Notes under the pieces: model-generated
Told to the model about the DNA's origin: nothing
The model's input: only the letters and a program-made list of their open reading frames with translations
Databases searched by the model: none
Program-made: the position numbers and the translations under genes
Source: Cacajao melanocephalus
Taxonomy: Eukaryota; Chordata; Mammalia; Primates; Pitheciidae
Direction of reading: 5' to 3'
Assembly (NCBI GenBank): GCA_963573385.1
Contig: CAUYLG010065523.1
Coordinates: forward strand, 1-64,000
DNA: 64,000 bases
Part shown: positions 48,146-60,598 of the stretch, in pieces
Numbering within the stretch: the stretch's first letter is position 1
Layout of the letters: each line of letters begins with the position of its first letter

Positions 48146-48630
48146 CATGATAGTTCCACATGTCATTGTTGTGACTGTTTTGACTATATTACTCTTAATG
48201 ATACAGGTTGGCTTCTGGTGTAAAGATTTCAAAGCCTGATAGCTTTATTAGAATATTGCCAAGACACTCACTGTGGCATGGCTATGATAAAAAGCTTTTT
48301 TTTCTTTATTTTTAATATACAGACTCAGCCAAGAAGAAAACGCCTTTTCTCCACCACAGGATACTAAACATAAATCTGTGAAATAGTTGTAAGACTGTAG
48401 AGGACTTTGAAAGGTGTTTGTTCAACATGTAATTTTTAAATGACATGTTATTATAAAAACAATACATTTTCCTCATCCACAAAAATTTAAAGAATGCTAA
48501 ATGGCTTGCTCCACTCAGATCCCCTAAAATCCCTTTACCATTTCTTCACATCTCTTCCTCATGGCCTGCACCTGTGACTCTGCCTTGGTGGTCTGCCTTC
48601 AGGCTACTGGAGCAGCTACATTCAGCACGT
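48146..48630 (+). other. Unassigned DNA
   Basis: Nothing recognised. Confidence 0.3.
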
Positions 48631-48634
48631 CTGG

Positions 48635-49443
48635 GAGTTTACATCCCCCCAGGGCGGCCTTTAACCAATGACTGCTGAGTGAAGGAGTTTGAAAGCTCCG
48701 CTTCCTTGCCTTGGGTTAGAATAAATCTAAGGTGTAATTTACACTTAGAGTTTCTCTGTGGGGTGAAGCTGAAGTTACCCTCTATGGCAGAGGTCCCCAC
48801 CTTTTTGGCACCAGGGACCACGTTTGTGGAAGACAATTTTTCCACGGATGGTGGGGAATGGTTTGGGGATAATTCAGTGCATTACATTTATTGGGTACTT
48901 TGTTTCTATTATTATTACATTGTAATATAGAATAAAATAATTGTACAACTCGCCATCATGTAGAATCAGTGGGAAGCCTGAGCTTGTCCTGCACTAAACA
49001 GTCCCATTTCATGGGAGACAGTGACAGATTATCAGGCATTAGATTCTCACAAGGAGCACGCAGCCTAGATCCCTCACATGTGCAGTTCACAAGAGGGTTT
49101 GTGCTCCTATGAGAATCTAATGCCACCACTGATCTGACAGGAGGTGGAGTTCAGGCAGTCACGTGGGCAGTGGTAAGTGGCTGTAAATGCAGATGAAGCT
49201 TTACTCATTCACCCACCACTCATCTCCTGCTGTGCAGCCCAGTTCCTAATCCCATAGACCAGTTGTGGACTCCTGCTCTACGGGACTTGGCCTAAAATTG
49301 CATGCTGGCTTTCCTTCCTACCCTTTCTGTCCTGCTTCTCCCATTCCCTTACCAGTTTCTCCCGGAAGTACTCCCTTAATAAATCTGCTGCACATGAACT
49401 CTCAGGATCCGCTTTTGGCAAGCCAGACCTAATACACGGCCAG
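48635..49443 (+). mobile_element. ERVL/MaLR-like LTR, split by MER1A
   Basis: Left part AACCAATGACTGCTGAGTGA and AAGGTGTAATTTACACTTAG; right part TTCTCCCGGAAGTACTCCC, a poly(A) signal in CTTAATAAATCTGC, and a GGCAAGCCAGACCTAA end. Class likely; family not named. Confidence 0.5.
48788..49275. mobile_element. MER1A-like hAT-Charlie element
   Basis: Starts CAGAGGTCCCCACCTTTTTG and ends GACCAGTTGTGGACTCCTG, with inner GGCATTAGATTCTCACAAGG and inverted TATGAGAATCTAATGCC. The 8-base target duplication is CTCTATGG (48780-48787) and CTCTACGG (49276-49283). Confidence 0.92.
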
Positions 49444-49446
49444 ACC

Positions 49447-49670
49447 ACATATATGGCCCAGTGATTTTTAATTAGGGAAAATGGTAATCTTTTCAGTAAA
49501 TGACACTGGTAAAACTAGATATTCACATACAAAAAAATAAAAAATAAAAAAGTTGGCTCCTTTATACTACCTACAAAATTTAGCTCAAAATGGATCAAAG
49601 ACCTAAATATAAGAGCTAACACTATAAACCTCTTAGAAGAAAACATATAAGAAAATTTTTATGACATAAC
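49447..49670 (+). mobile_element. Duplicated L1M ORF2 segment (copy A)
   Basis: Nearly the same as 50428-50640, starting ATATGGCCCAGTGATTTTTA and including GGCTCCTTTATACTA and AATGGATCAAAGACCTAAAT. Neither L1 end is present. Confidence 0.85.
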
Positions 49671-50300
49671 TACTATTAGCAACAGCATCTACCCTTCCTG
49701 TGTGTGCGTGTGTGTGTTTATGATCTTCAAATCTGACAATTGTGAAATTGCATAGTACATATAATGTGGGGGTTTTCTTATTTAAATGCTTATCATCTTT
49801 TCACATCTACAAATAGGCTTCAACACATGTTTCTAACAGCCACCCGGTATCTCATTGTATGGCTGCACCACAATTTCACCAGTGACACTCAAACTTTTTT
49901 TGTTGTTCATTTCTATGGTAACAATGTGGGTTGAACATCTTTGCCGGGAAATTTCTGCGTAAGTCCATTTGTTATTACTCTACCTGAAAGCCTCATTCCT
50001 GGGTCAAACAGTAACCCATATCCAAGGGTTGTGATTCTGATTCCTAAATGCCCTCCAGAAAGCTTGGACCAATTCATACCCCTGTCAGCACTATCCTTGG
50101 TCTCCATCCCTACCCCTCCTCCATTTGTAATATTGAAGATTGGTGGGTATGAGCTCTGAGGATGTCTGTAGCTTGGATGATGCTGACAGGAACTTTGGTC
50201 CTCAAAATGGCTTGAGTGCTACCTCCTTTGTGTTTACCAAGCTGAGACTCACTCACATTGTAATTTTTATCTCATGTGAATTAAACTGACTTTTCTCGGA
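49671..50300 (-). other. Partly antisense old L1, partly unassigned
   Basis: 49800-50130 follows antisense L1 loosely (TATCTCATTGTATGGCTGCAC, CCTGGGTCAAACAGTAACCC, GCCCTCCAGAAAGCTTGGACC). A short TG run lies at 49700-49717. Confidence 0.4.
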
Positions 50301-50427
50301 AGACTCATACTTCCTGATTGCAAACCTTACTGCAAAGCTACAGTAATCAAAACAGTGTAGTACTGGCATAAGGACAGACATCTACACCTAAGGAATACAA
50401 TAAGGACCCTAGAAATAAACTCTCACA

Positions 50428-50640
50428 TATATGGCCCAGTGATTTTTAATAGGGAAAAAGGATAATCTTTTCAGTAAATGGTGCTGGTAAAACTAGATAT
50501 TAACATACAAAAAAATTAAGTTGGCTCCTTTATACTATTTACAAAATTTAGCTAAAAATGGATCAAAGACCTAAATATAAGAGCTAATACTATAAACCTC
50601 TTAGAAGAAAACACAGAGGAAGATTTTTATGACATTGGAT
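50428..50640 (+). repeat. Duplicated L1M ORF2 segment (copy B)
   Basis: Direct-repeat partner of 49447-49670; lies within the continuous L1M, so this is the likely source copy. Confidence 0.85.
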
Positions 50641-50992
50641 TTGGCGACAACGTCTTCAATATGACAGCAAAAGCACAGGCAACGAAGAAAGAAATACACG
50701 AATTGGACTTCATCGAATTTTGTTTTGGATCAAAGGACATTATCAACACAGTGAAACGACAACCCACCAAATGAGAGAAAATATTTGCAAATCATATACC
50801 TGATAAGAATTAATATTCAGAATATGTAAAGAACTCCTATAACTCAACAATGACAAAAAACAAACAGCACAGTTCAAAAATGAACAAAGGACTTGAAAAG
50901 GCATTTCTCCAGAGAAGACATACAAATGGCCAATCAGACATACAAATGCTCAACATCATTCCTCATTAAGAAAACGCAACTCAAAACCACAA

Positions 50993-51276
50993 TGGGGGCC
51001 AAGCGCAGTGGCTCATTCCTGTAATCCCAGCACTTTGGGAGGCTGAGGTGGGTGGATCACGAGGTCAAGAGATTGAGACCATCCGGGCCAACATGGTGAA
51101 ATCTCGTCTCTACTAAAAATACAAAAATTAGCTGGGTGTGGTGGCGCGTGCCTGTAGTCCCAGGTTCTAGGGAGGCTAAGGCAGGAAAATTGCTTGAACG
51201 GAAAACAGAGGTTGCAGTGAGCCAAGATCACGTCACTGCACTCCCGCCTGGCAAGAGAGCAAGATTCTGTCTCAAA
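50993..51276 (+). mobile_element. Alu in L1M
   Basis: Full Alu; ACCACAATG is repeated on both sides (about 50985 and 51316). Confidence 0.95.
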
Positions 51277-51304
51277 ATAATAATAATAATAATAATAATA
51301 ATAA
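51275..51304 (+). repeat. (AAT)10 microsatellite
   Basis: Grown from the Alu A-tail. Confidence 0.95.
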
Positions 51305-51429
51305 TTAAAAACAAACACCACAATGAAATACTATTTCACACAAATTAGGATGGCCACCAAAGAAAGAAAAGAACATGTCTTGGAATATCATCCATCATAA
51401 ACAGGAATGAAATTCTGATACATGGAATA

Positions 51430-53278
51430 AGAAAAATAAACCTGGGACTCAGCCACAGGCCATGGGGTCAGTGCCTGCCTCGAGGGATGGGACTGCAGGG
51501 TGTATAGGAGCCCTGGACCTGCCGTGTTTCACAACACAGGATGGTGAATCAGGTGGCCGTGGTATAGCACCAATGTCTGCAGAAGAGGTGGGCGCTCACT
51601 CTGTTTTTCAGGCTGTCACTCGTCTACTTCCTCAAGAGCACCTTCAAGCAGGAGGAGAGGGCAGTGAGAGAGGAGAATCTCCTCCAGGCTCAAGACCATG
51701 ATCAGCCCAATCTGTGGAAAGTGCAGTTTAACTTGGACAATGGCAGTCGCCCCAGCCATCAGTGCTGCAACTCCATTCGAGGGGAGCCTCCCATCATGGA
51801 TGAACTATGTTTGTGAGAGGAAGGATTTGCTGGTGAATGGCTGCTGCGAAGTCAACATCCCTGGTGCAAAGCAATACTGCTGTCATTGCTGCTGGCCCAA
51901 CTGCTGCTGCACCTTCAGCGTCCCTAGCACAAAGCAATACTGCTGCCATGGCTGCTGACCCAGCAGCTGCTACAATGCCAACGTCCCTAGCACAAAGCAA
52001 TACTGCTGTGATGCCTGCTGGCCTAATTGCTGCTGCAACATCAATGTCCCTAGCTGCTGGCCCAATGGCTGCTGCAGCGCCTTCGAGTACTGGACCTCCT
52101 GCTGCCTGGGCCCAACAAGCGCTCTCTTGGGGTGCTTCCCCAACCGGTCAGCTGTGGCATTCCACAACCTCTTCATGGCAGTTGAAGAACACTTTGCATT
52201 GTGCCTGGCCAAATGCAGGACCTCATCCCAGAGCATGCAACATGAGGACACTTACCAGGACCCCAGAGCAGAGTCTTGCTATGGAGAAAGCCCACCTGAT
52301 CTCTTCCCTGCGTGACGAGCACAGGGGACTTGCTCCAACTTGGGCAAAGAGGCCCCACCAAAGAAGTCACCTCCTAAGGCCTGGCTTCAGCATGAGGAAA
52401 CCTTGGCTTTGATCACTTCTCCTGTTGTCATCTTCAGCTTCACTCACCACCTGAGCTTACTGGATGCAACTCTTCTGCAAAGGAGCATGGACCCTCTACC
52501 TGGTCCCATTTGGGAAGGATGGAACCTCTGGCGGGGCTCAGGGAGTGACTTTCTTGGACCGCTCAGCCCTGCGACTGCACAAGGACCTGTGACTTGGGTT
52601 GTTGGGGGGCAGCGTCACTTCCAGTTTTGATTATAATTTTATAAAATTATTTACTGGATTCTTTCGGAGTAGCGGGAAAATGATAATGTTTTATGTTGGA
52701 AAACACCTTGCTATTCTAGTTGAATATGTTCAAGGGCATTATTTCTGTTGCTGTTGTTTTGTGTTCTCAAGTTTCCTGAGTTAAATCATCCCTTCACTCA
52801 GAAAACGTGTTTTGTCTTTTAGGGAGTGGATGTCCTCCAGGCAGTTATTTTTGTTTTTATTTCGACAGTATCAAGAGTAGGTCCTGAACATAGCCTGTTA
52901 ATCATATCCTGGCACCTAAAATTATCTAAAAACTCAGACACTCTTCTATTCTAATCTAACTGCAAGATTTCTAGCAGTTGGCACCCCGTACCTGCCCTCG
53001 GATTCTTTTCTAGAGGTGGTTCAATGTGCTCATATACCCTATGGGAGAGCATTGTTTTAGCAGAAATGTAACTTCTCATCCTGGAGGAATTTGTTCTCAT
53101 TTCTTTTGCCCCTTAAAATTAACTGTGGGCTGCTTAGCCTCAGGTACAATGGGAGCTTCAGAAAGGTCAGAGGCAACCTCCTCCTCTGCTCTGTCAATAC
53201 CCAATGTTAAGGCAATACCTAAACAGAGACGTATCTGGCAGCTTGCTGTAAAAATAAATAAATAAACAATCGTTAAAA
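51430..53278 (+). pseudogene. SPRING1: Processed pseudogene of SPRING1 (C12orf49) with cassette expansion
   Basis: Intronless copy of the mRNA for the Golgi/ER membrane protein that supports SREBP processing. The coding-equivalent part is 51541-52315. Recognisable stretches in order: SLVYFLKSTFKQEERAV (membrane anchor end), [27 protein letters not shown], a Cys-rich cassette, [20 protein letters not shown], and a [12 protein letters not shown]-terminus before TGA at 52313. Lesions: TAG at codon 9 (51565), a net 5-base loss near 51806-51815, TGA at 51956. The 3' UTR runs to an A-rich end near 53250-53278 with AATAAA words. It interrupts an L1M. Parent length is about 205 residues by memory. 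Confidence 0.93.
51839..52066 (+). repeat. 63-base in-frame tandem expansion inside the SPRING1 pseudogene
   Basis: Copies at 51839-51901, 51902-51964, 51965-52027 (63 bases each) and 52028-52066 (39 bases, 24 deleted). Each encodes a version of GCC-x-VNVP-xx-KQYCC-xx-CWPN. The parent protein, as I recall it, has one such unit. Confidence 0.93.
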
Positions 53279-53283
53279 AGATG

Positions 53284-53928
<645 letters not shown>

Positions 53929-53930
53929 CA

Positions 53931-54235
<305 letters not shown>

Positions 54236-54349
54236 TTAAAAACAAGTGCGAAATAAATGAATGACTTTCCTGATGACTGGGAAAGAAAAGATGCACTTCC
54301 TCTCCTGTACTTGACATGACATTCAGAGTTGACAATAGTAAATAAACCT

Positions 54350-54605
54350 TTAAGAGGCATTACAGCATAATAGTTCAGAGGACTGGACTCTGCATTTTCA
54401 TAGCCTGGATTCAAATTCCAGCTTTACCCCTTACTTGCTGTGTAACTGTGGGCATCTGAAAAAGCTTTCTAAGCAAGTCACCTGAAGTCATCTGTAAAAA
54501 GACAAGAATAGTTTCTACCTCATGATGTTTTCTAGCTATTAAATGGGAGAAGGCTTTTGACATGTTTAGTACAGGGTCTGCTATGAGGTTTAAAAATGCA
54601 GAAAT
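54350..54605 (+). mobile_element. MIR SINE
   Basis: AGCATAATAGTTCAGAGGAC, TGGATTCAAATTCCAGC, CTTGCTGTGTAACTGTGGGC and TGTTTAGTACAGGGTCTGC. Confidence 0.87.
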
Positions 54606-55615
54606 AAAATATAATTCTGGTTATTATAATGGCTGGATGTTATTGTCATTATTACCTAAAGTACACAGGACACTTTGATTTTTTTGATTACTTATCTTGA
54701 TTGCATTTCATATCATTAAGAGACAGGCTGGAGGAAATTAATCAGGGGGCATTTCCAACTCTGAAATGGGGATATCTGATCTTTGTTCCCTTAAGAAAAT
54801 ACTTTCTAATTATGGAATTTATGGTGTTCCTGGTGCTTTCTGATCACTCTCAAATGCACTTGGGTACCAACAATTTGGCCTTCTTTATTCTCATCAATTT
54901 AAGTAATTTAGAGAAAACAATTCTTTAAAGGAGGGAGAACTCAGCAAAGGCTTGCTCCTGGTGTGAGAAATCCATCTCAAACAGCAGAGGAAGCCAAAAT
55001 GCTCTGGCCCAAATGTCCTGTCCTACAGGTTCGTGGCGGTTGTAAACCCCATGCTGGGTGATGGGCTCATTCTTCATGGGATCCTCTCCCGTATCTATAC
55101 AAGGGGCTGACATTTGCTGAATGGCAGTTCCTGGCTGAGTAATGATGTATTTCTGATGTGCTGACTCCCTGCAAGGCCCTTTCCTTCAGCTAATTGTGCA
55201 GCAGGTTTACTTTGAAGGACTCTGAAGGCAGGCTCAGCATTTTCCTTCAGATGAATTAGCTTCTTCTTGATCATGGCTGAGAGAGTTGACTTGCTCAGAG
55301 CTCTACAATGGAGTTGGGAATGCCAGAAGACCAAAGACCTTCCTGCTAATCTGACCTTGCCATTAACTTCTATGACTTTGGGGAAACCTGATCTTCCTTC
55401 CCTTAAAACGATACTTAACTAATGATGCAATTCAACTCTCAACCTGTAATTTCCTAAAGGGTTAAAGGTCTGTTTTGCTGGATGGTAGAAGTCAAATATA
55501 CTTGGGCATCTAGAAAAGCATAAATATATACACACAAATTTAAGTGTTGTGATTTGCCTGCTTTAGGGAGAGAATATTGATGTAATCAAAGATTCATGAG
55601 CATATTTGAGTTGTA
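54606..55615 (+). other. 1 kb free of recognised repeats
   Basis: Frames of 60-80 codons on both strands (54701-54928 plus; 54925-55113 and 55095-55334 minus) match no known protein. Confidence 0.35.
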
Positions 55616-55617
55616 AG

Positions 55618-55775
55618 GTTTCTTAGAAACTCAAGCAGTTCATTTTGCAAGTGGGAAAACTGAGGCTCAGAGAGGCTGAGTTTTCCAAAGCAGGGACAAA
55701 GCTAGGCTTAGACTCCAGCTTCATGCCTTGGAGTCAGAGTTCCGTAATGTGCTACGTGATGTGCCTCCTCCAATT
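55618..55775 (-). mobile_element. MIR-type SINE, antisense
   Basis: CATTTTGCAAGTGGGAAAACT, GAGGCTCAGAGAGGCTGAG and AGACTCCAGCTTCATGCC. Confidence 0.7.
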
Positions 55776-55779
55776 ATCT

Positions 55780-55890
55780 TTCACAGCTTTTTTGACTCCC
55801 ACAGTCACCCTTGTTCACATTGTTCCAAGTACATCATCCTCCTTGCTGTTACCCTACCATGCCTTAGGGCATTGTGCCAAATTCTCTACC
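55780..55890 (+). mobile_element. Possible L2 scrap
   Basis: TTCCAAGTACATCATCCTCC and CCATGCCTTAGGGCATTGTG are L2-like but short. Confidence 0.35.
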
Positions 55891-56049
55891 CATGATAGAA
55901 AACAGGAACATGTGAAAAGCCAAAAGAAGCCTTCAGAAGTTAAAAATGTGATAGCACAAATGAATGTGTTAGCAAAAAGGTTGGAAGAGGAGGTTGAAAA
56001 ATTTTTCCAGAAGAAAGCAAAAAGACAAAGGGATGCAAAATAAGAGAGA

Positions 56050-57670
56050 AGAATTTAAAAAATAATTAATAATAATAGTGAACTGATATCTGAATAACAA
56101 GAGTTTTAGAAAGAGAAAACAAGAAAAAAAAATGGAGGGAGAAAATTATCCATTAGATAACTCAAGTAAATTTCCCAGAACTGAAGAGCATGTGTTCCCA
56201 TTTTCAAAAGACCAGCACTGTGACCAAGGTACACTGAGGCACATTGCCATGGCGTTTTCAAAAGCCAAGATCAAAGAAAATTTATGCATTTCCCAAGAGA
56301 AAAAGCAGGTTATATGCAAACAGTCAGAACTGGAGTGGCTTTAGACTTCTCAGTAGCTATTCTAAAAGCTAGAAGACGGTGGAATAATGTCTTCAAAATT
56401 TTGAGAAAAGTGATTTCTTTCAAAGGAAATTAAATCTTGGGACCCCAAAATCACTAAGCTAAAGGGAGAAGACAAGCTAGGCCATCCTTAGGCAAACCTG
56501 GCTCTCAACCTTAACCCTCTACTTACTGAGATAAATGCATATCTGATTGTCTCCTTTGGAAAGGCTAAACAGAAACTCAAAAGAATGCAACCTTTGGTCT
56601 CTTATCTATCCATGACCTGGAAGCCCCCTCCCCACTTTGAGTCATCCTGCCTTTTCAGATCGAACTAGCATTCATCTTACATGTACTGATAGATGTCTCA
56701 AGTCTCCCTAAAATGTATAACAACCAGACTATGACCTGACCACCTTGGGCACATGTCGCCAGGACCTACTGCAGCTGGGGTGTCATGGGTGCACGTCCTT
56801 AACTTTAGTAAAATAAACTTTCTAAATTGACTGGGACCTGTGTCAAATATTTAGGGTTTATATTTCCAACCTGGGATTCTATAGTCAATACTTATATGCA
56901 ACAACTCCAATAATAATAATAACAACTCCTTTTTCAGAAGGCTACTAAAAGAAGTACTTAACTGAGCATATAAACCAAGAACATAGAACACATGGTTCTT
57001 TGAGAAATAGGATCTCCACTACAGAGGATGGACAGAGGGGATTGCCCAGAATGAGTTTGCTCCCCTGGTATAGGGAGCAGACAGCAGGCTTGAAGCTCCA
57101 GGATCTTCGAAGTCCTGGAAGGTAGAATTGATAATAGCTTTGTGATACGAGGGATATAATCAGAGGAGAGTTACGCAACTAGCCGAAAATTGGAGACAGA
57201 ACCAGTGTCGAGACCATACAAAAACGTTAAGCAGATTTTTAAAAGGCAACTATTATTAACTTCATGGAAAACAAAAAGTTGTGCAGCAAAGGAAAATATA
57301 TCATAGAACATATATTTTGGCATGAGCATGACACAGGAAAATAATGAATATTAACCTATCAAACATCATTGCAAAGACTCAGAGACAGGAAGTATGTGTG
57401 TCGTAGTATGTATATAGTAAGTATGTAGAGGTTGTGGAGTCAGGGAGGGAGTGGCAAGAAAGCGAAATTCTAATTTTCCTTGAGAAAAAGCTAACGCCTG
57501 AATAAGAAAAATCAATGCATTATAAACATGCCATTTAAGTATCCGAAGGTACCAAAAGAATCAGCTACAAGAGTCAAAAGTGGTTGCCTCTGAAGGGAGA
57601 GAAATGGAAGGAAATGAGGAGAAGCAACTTATTGCTCTTTATAACAAGTTTTTTAGAAACCTGATTCTTT
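56050..57670 (+). mobile_element. Probable old LINE (L1ME-like), split by an LTR
   Basis: CTCAAGTAAATTTCCCAGAACTG, AGTCAGAACTGGAGTGGC and AAAAGCTAGAAGACGGTGG, then beyond the LTR TTTCCAACCTGGGATTCTATAG, and AAAAGTGGTTGCCTCTGAAGG near 57580. The pieces form one order I associate with old LINEs, but the family is not certain. Confidence 0.4.
56419..56861 (+). mobile_element. Solo ERV1-type LTR
   Basis: CTTGGGACCCCAAAATCACTAAG, CTGATTGTCTCCTTTGG, CTTATCTATCCATGACCTGG, AAAATGTATAACAACC as TATA region, CACCTTGGGCACATGTCG, and AAAATAAACTTTCTAAATTG as poly(A) region. Host sequence resumes at TTTCCAACC. Confidence 0.7.
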
Positions 57671-57675
57671 AAAGT

Positions 57676-57800
57676 AGATGCATGTATATATTTGGTCATA
57701 TGTATGTTTATATATGTAAAGGTATAGACATATGTACAAAATAATATGTGTATATATGTATATGCATGTATGTGTGTGTATGCATGTGTATATATATTCA
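57676..57800 (+). repeat. Imperfect TATG/TGTA simple repeat
   Basis: About 125 bases of TATATGTATGT-type words with interruptions. Confidence 0.9.
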
Positions 57801-57845
57801 ATCAATGGGCATACATAGTATAGGAAGCTTTAGAACTTCTTTTTG

Positions 57846-58094
57846 GAGTGCAGTGGAACAAGCTCGGCTCACTGCAACCTCCGCCTCCTGGATTTAAGCA
57901 ATTCTCCTGGCCTCCTGAGTAGCTGGGACTACAGGCGTGCACCACCACCACACGCTCAGCTATTTCTTGTATTTTTAGTAGAGATGGGGTTTCACCATGT
58001 TGGCCAGGATGATCTCCATCTTTTGACCTCATGATCCACCCGCCTCAACTTCCCAAAGTGCTGGAATTACAGGCACCAGCCACTGTACCTGGCC
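57846..58094 (-). mobile_element. Alu lacking its A-tail end
   Basis: Antisense Alu that starts abruptly at GGAGTGCAGTGG; no oligo(T). Same kind of truncation as 12822-13074. Confidence 0.92.
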
Positions 58095-59690
58095 AGGAAA
58101 TTTTAAATTTTCTTAGACAACACTGGACGTGGTAGCCATGAGGAAAAACTAAGCTTGTTGGATAATAAGACATGGTTAGCAAAGCTTGACACTTGAAGGC
58201 ACAGCCAGCAATACAGACTAGGTAGATGTCTTTTAGTTCTGGATCTTTTGCCAACAAAGCTCTGGTATGCAAAAACCTGCAAGGCACGTATAAGATGTTA
58301 CAGCATGATATAAATATCCTAGATATACTTTAGAGGAGTCTTATTGGTAAGAGACAGTTTGGGCTCCCTCCTCTAAATGTCCCTTCTTGTTAAATGTGTA
58401 AACACTCTGGAGCACAAACACACAGGAAAATTGAGTCCTAATTGGTACATTTGCCATCTTGTATTTTTGCTTTCTTTATGAAGGTGTTAACTGGGGAGAG
58501 TTGTGAGGCTTTGTAACCAAAGCACTTTAAAAAGAAAAAAAAAAAGAAAAAAAGATGAAAAAACAAAACCCATTACAGAATAGTAATGGCCGTCTTGTTA
58601 GGTAGCAGAATCATCAAAGTAAGTATTCCTCCTTATTTCCCATATGTGTGTTTTTAAATTGGGGCATATTTTTTTAAAAATCCTAATGTGCTTCCTTTCT
58701 TTTATTCCTAAGTTTTTCTTACTGAAACTAACGCATCATTTCGGATAACTCTACTTCTATCTTCTGAATGCATAATCCATACCCTGTGCACATGGTTGCC
58801 AGGGAGACCTGTCTTTAAACTGATCAGCAATCAAGTTTTAGAGGGTTGGCTTTACAACGCAAACTTACAAAGTGACTCTAAAGCCTCCATTTAAGAGAAA
58901 ATGTTCCAAGAAGTCTCACTTCGAGAAACACTTGTTCTGCAACACCCAGATAAAACTTAAGGGACGACATTTTAGGACTTCTTGAACGTTGCCCCAGAAT
59001 CCCGCTCCCTGGCCGCCATCTTGTAAGACTGTGGGAGTCCTCAGCATTCATTCAGAAACTGCATTCTTGCTTCATATTCAACACCACAGTAATAAAATTA
59101 ATGGGTTGAGCATTTTTTCCTTAATAAGTGCTGCAGATATAAATGTCTCCGCCATTTGTCTTTCAGTGGGGGTCAAAAAAACAACAACAAAAACAAACAC
59201 TCCTACTATAGCATTGCATTCTCCCGGTCTGGTTAACATTATCATTTAAATTGCATCTCACGTGTTTCTAGATTAAGGAAGAGGGGCTGTTTGAATGGGT
59301 TACACTTGGCTTTTTCATTCAGGAGACTGTTTAGAGCCTCAAATCAATTCCAACTGACTTTCTAAAATGCGTTGGGGAAAGAAATACATTGTGATAAATA
59401 GTTATTTGCAATGGAAATACCAAGAAGGAAAAAGAGACATTTCTGTTCGCTTCAGCAAGAAACCATTCAATTTGTGGACTATGCCTGTTCCTTGTTTTCT
59501 TTTATTTTCCTTCCACTGGAAGGAATTTTAACTGTTTCACTGCTATTAACCAATTCCAAAGTGGGCATGGAAAAATGCTGTATGTCAGAGGTTTGCTGTC
59601 TTATCAAAACACTAGCTCCTCAGGCTGTGTAACTTGGGTTAAGTCACTGAATGGCTTTCTAGCTATTTCCTCAACTGTGAAATGCATATA
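58095..59690 (+). other. 1.6 kb with little repeat content
   Basis: No named repeat or gene recognised. An A-rich run (AAAGAAAAAAAAAAAG type) lies at 58533-58565. Frames 58989-59249 and 59411-59632 have no known match. Confidence 0.4.
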
Positions 59691-59705
59691 ATAATGAGAC
59701 TTACT

Positions 59706-60008
<303 letters not shown>

Positions 60009-60039
60009 AATAATGAGACTTACTTTAGGGAGTTAAGAG

Positions 60040-60598
60040 CCGGATTTTTCAAACTTATAATCTGCAATAAGACATACACTTCACATCCAAACCCAGTATT
60101 CACATGTACACAAATACATACACACTATACCTGTACGTATATATGGTTGCACATATATGTACATCTGAAATTAAAATTTCACAAAATAGGAGTTATCCAT
60201 ATTAGAAGTGATGCATTCACACAGTTTTTATTCTTTTTTTTTGAAACAGTCTCACTTTGTCACCCAGGCTGGAGTGTGGTGGGGCAATCTCAGCTCACTG
60301 CAGGCTCTACTTCCCAGGTTCAAGTGACTCTTCTGCCACCACGCCTGGCTAATTGTTCTATTTTTAGTAGAGACAGGGTTTCACCATATTGGCCAGCCGG
60401 GTCCCAAACTCCTGACCTCAAGTGAGCCACCCATCTCAGCCTCCCAAAGTGCTGGGATTACAGGTGTGAGCCACTGCGCCCAGCCATATAGTTTTTATTC
60501 TATTTCATGTTTTAAAAAGATGAGTTTTACAACCCTCTACATTGATTCTGTGACTAAACAGATCACAATATGAAGTTTGAGAAACTGATTTAAAGTAG
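60040..60598. mobile_element. MER33-like hAT element, split by an Alu
   Basis: TTTTTCAAACTTATAATCTGC, CTGAAATTAAAATTTCACAAA, then past the Alu TCTATTTCATGTTTTAAAAAG and GAAGTTTGAGAAACTGATTT. Same layout as 40330-40895. Confidence 0.45.
60233..60485 (-). mobile_element. Alu with an internal deletion
   Basis: About 253 bases; CAAGTGACTCTTCTGCC joins CACCACGCCTGGC, omitting about 45 bases. Target words AGTTTTTATTCT on both sides. Confidence 0.94.

Larger units (their letters stand above)
50303..51426 (+). mobile_element. L1M ORF2 region, split by an Alu; continues at 53605
   Basis: TTCCTGATTGCAAACCTTACT, GACATTGGATTTGGCGACAA, ATTGGACTTCATCGAATTTTG and AAAGAACTCCTATAACTCAAC are ORF2. 51390-51426 (AGGAATGAAATTCTGATACA) jumps further toward the 3' end. 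The rest of this element is beyond the pseudogene and Alu, at 53605-53925. Confidence 0.88.

Noticed and set aside
51698..51958. Cys-rich open frame that looks like a small secreted or keratin-associated-type protein
   Set aside because: It is the frame-shifted part of the SPRING1 pseudogene; flanking stops and the missing start rule out a separate gene.
55645..56043. 132-codon plus frame ending in a Lys/Glu-rich stretch
   Set aside because: The first third is antisense MIR and L2 scrap. The remainder is low-complexity and matches nothing known, so coding is not supported.
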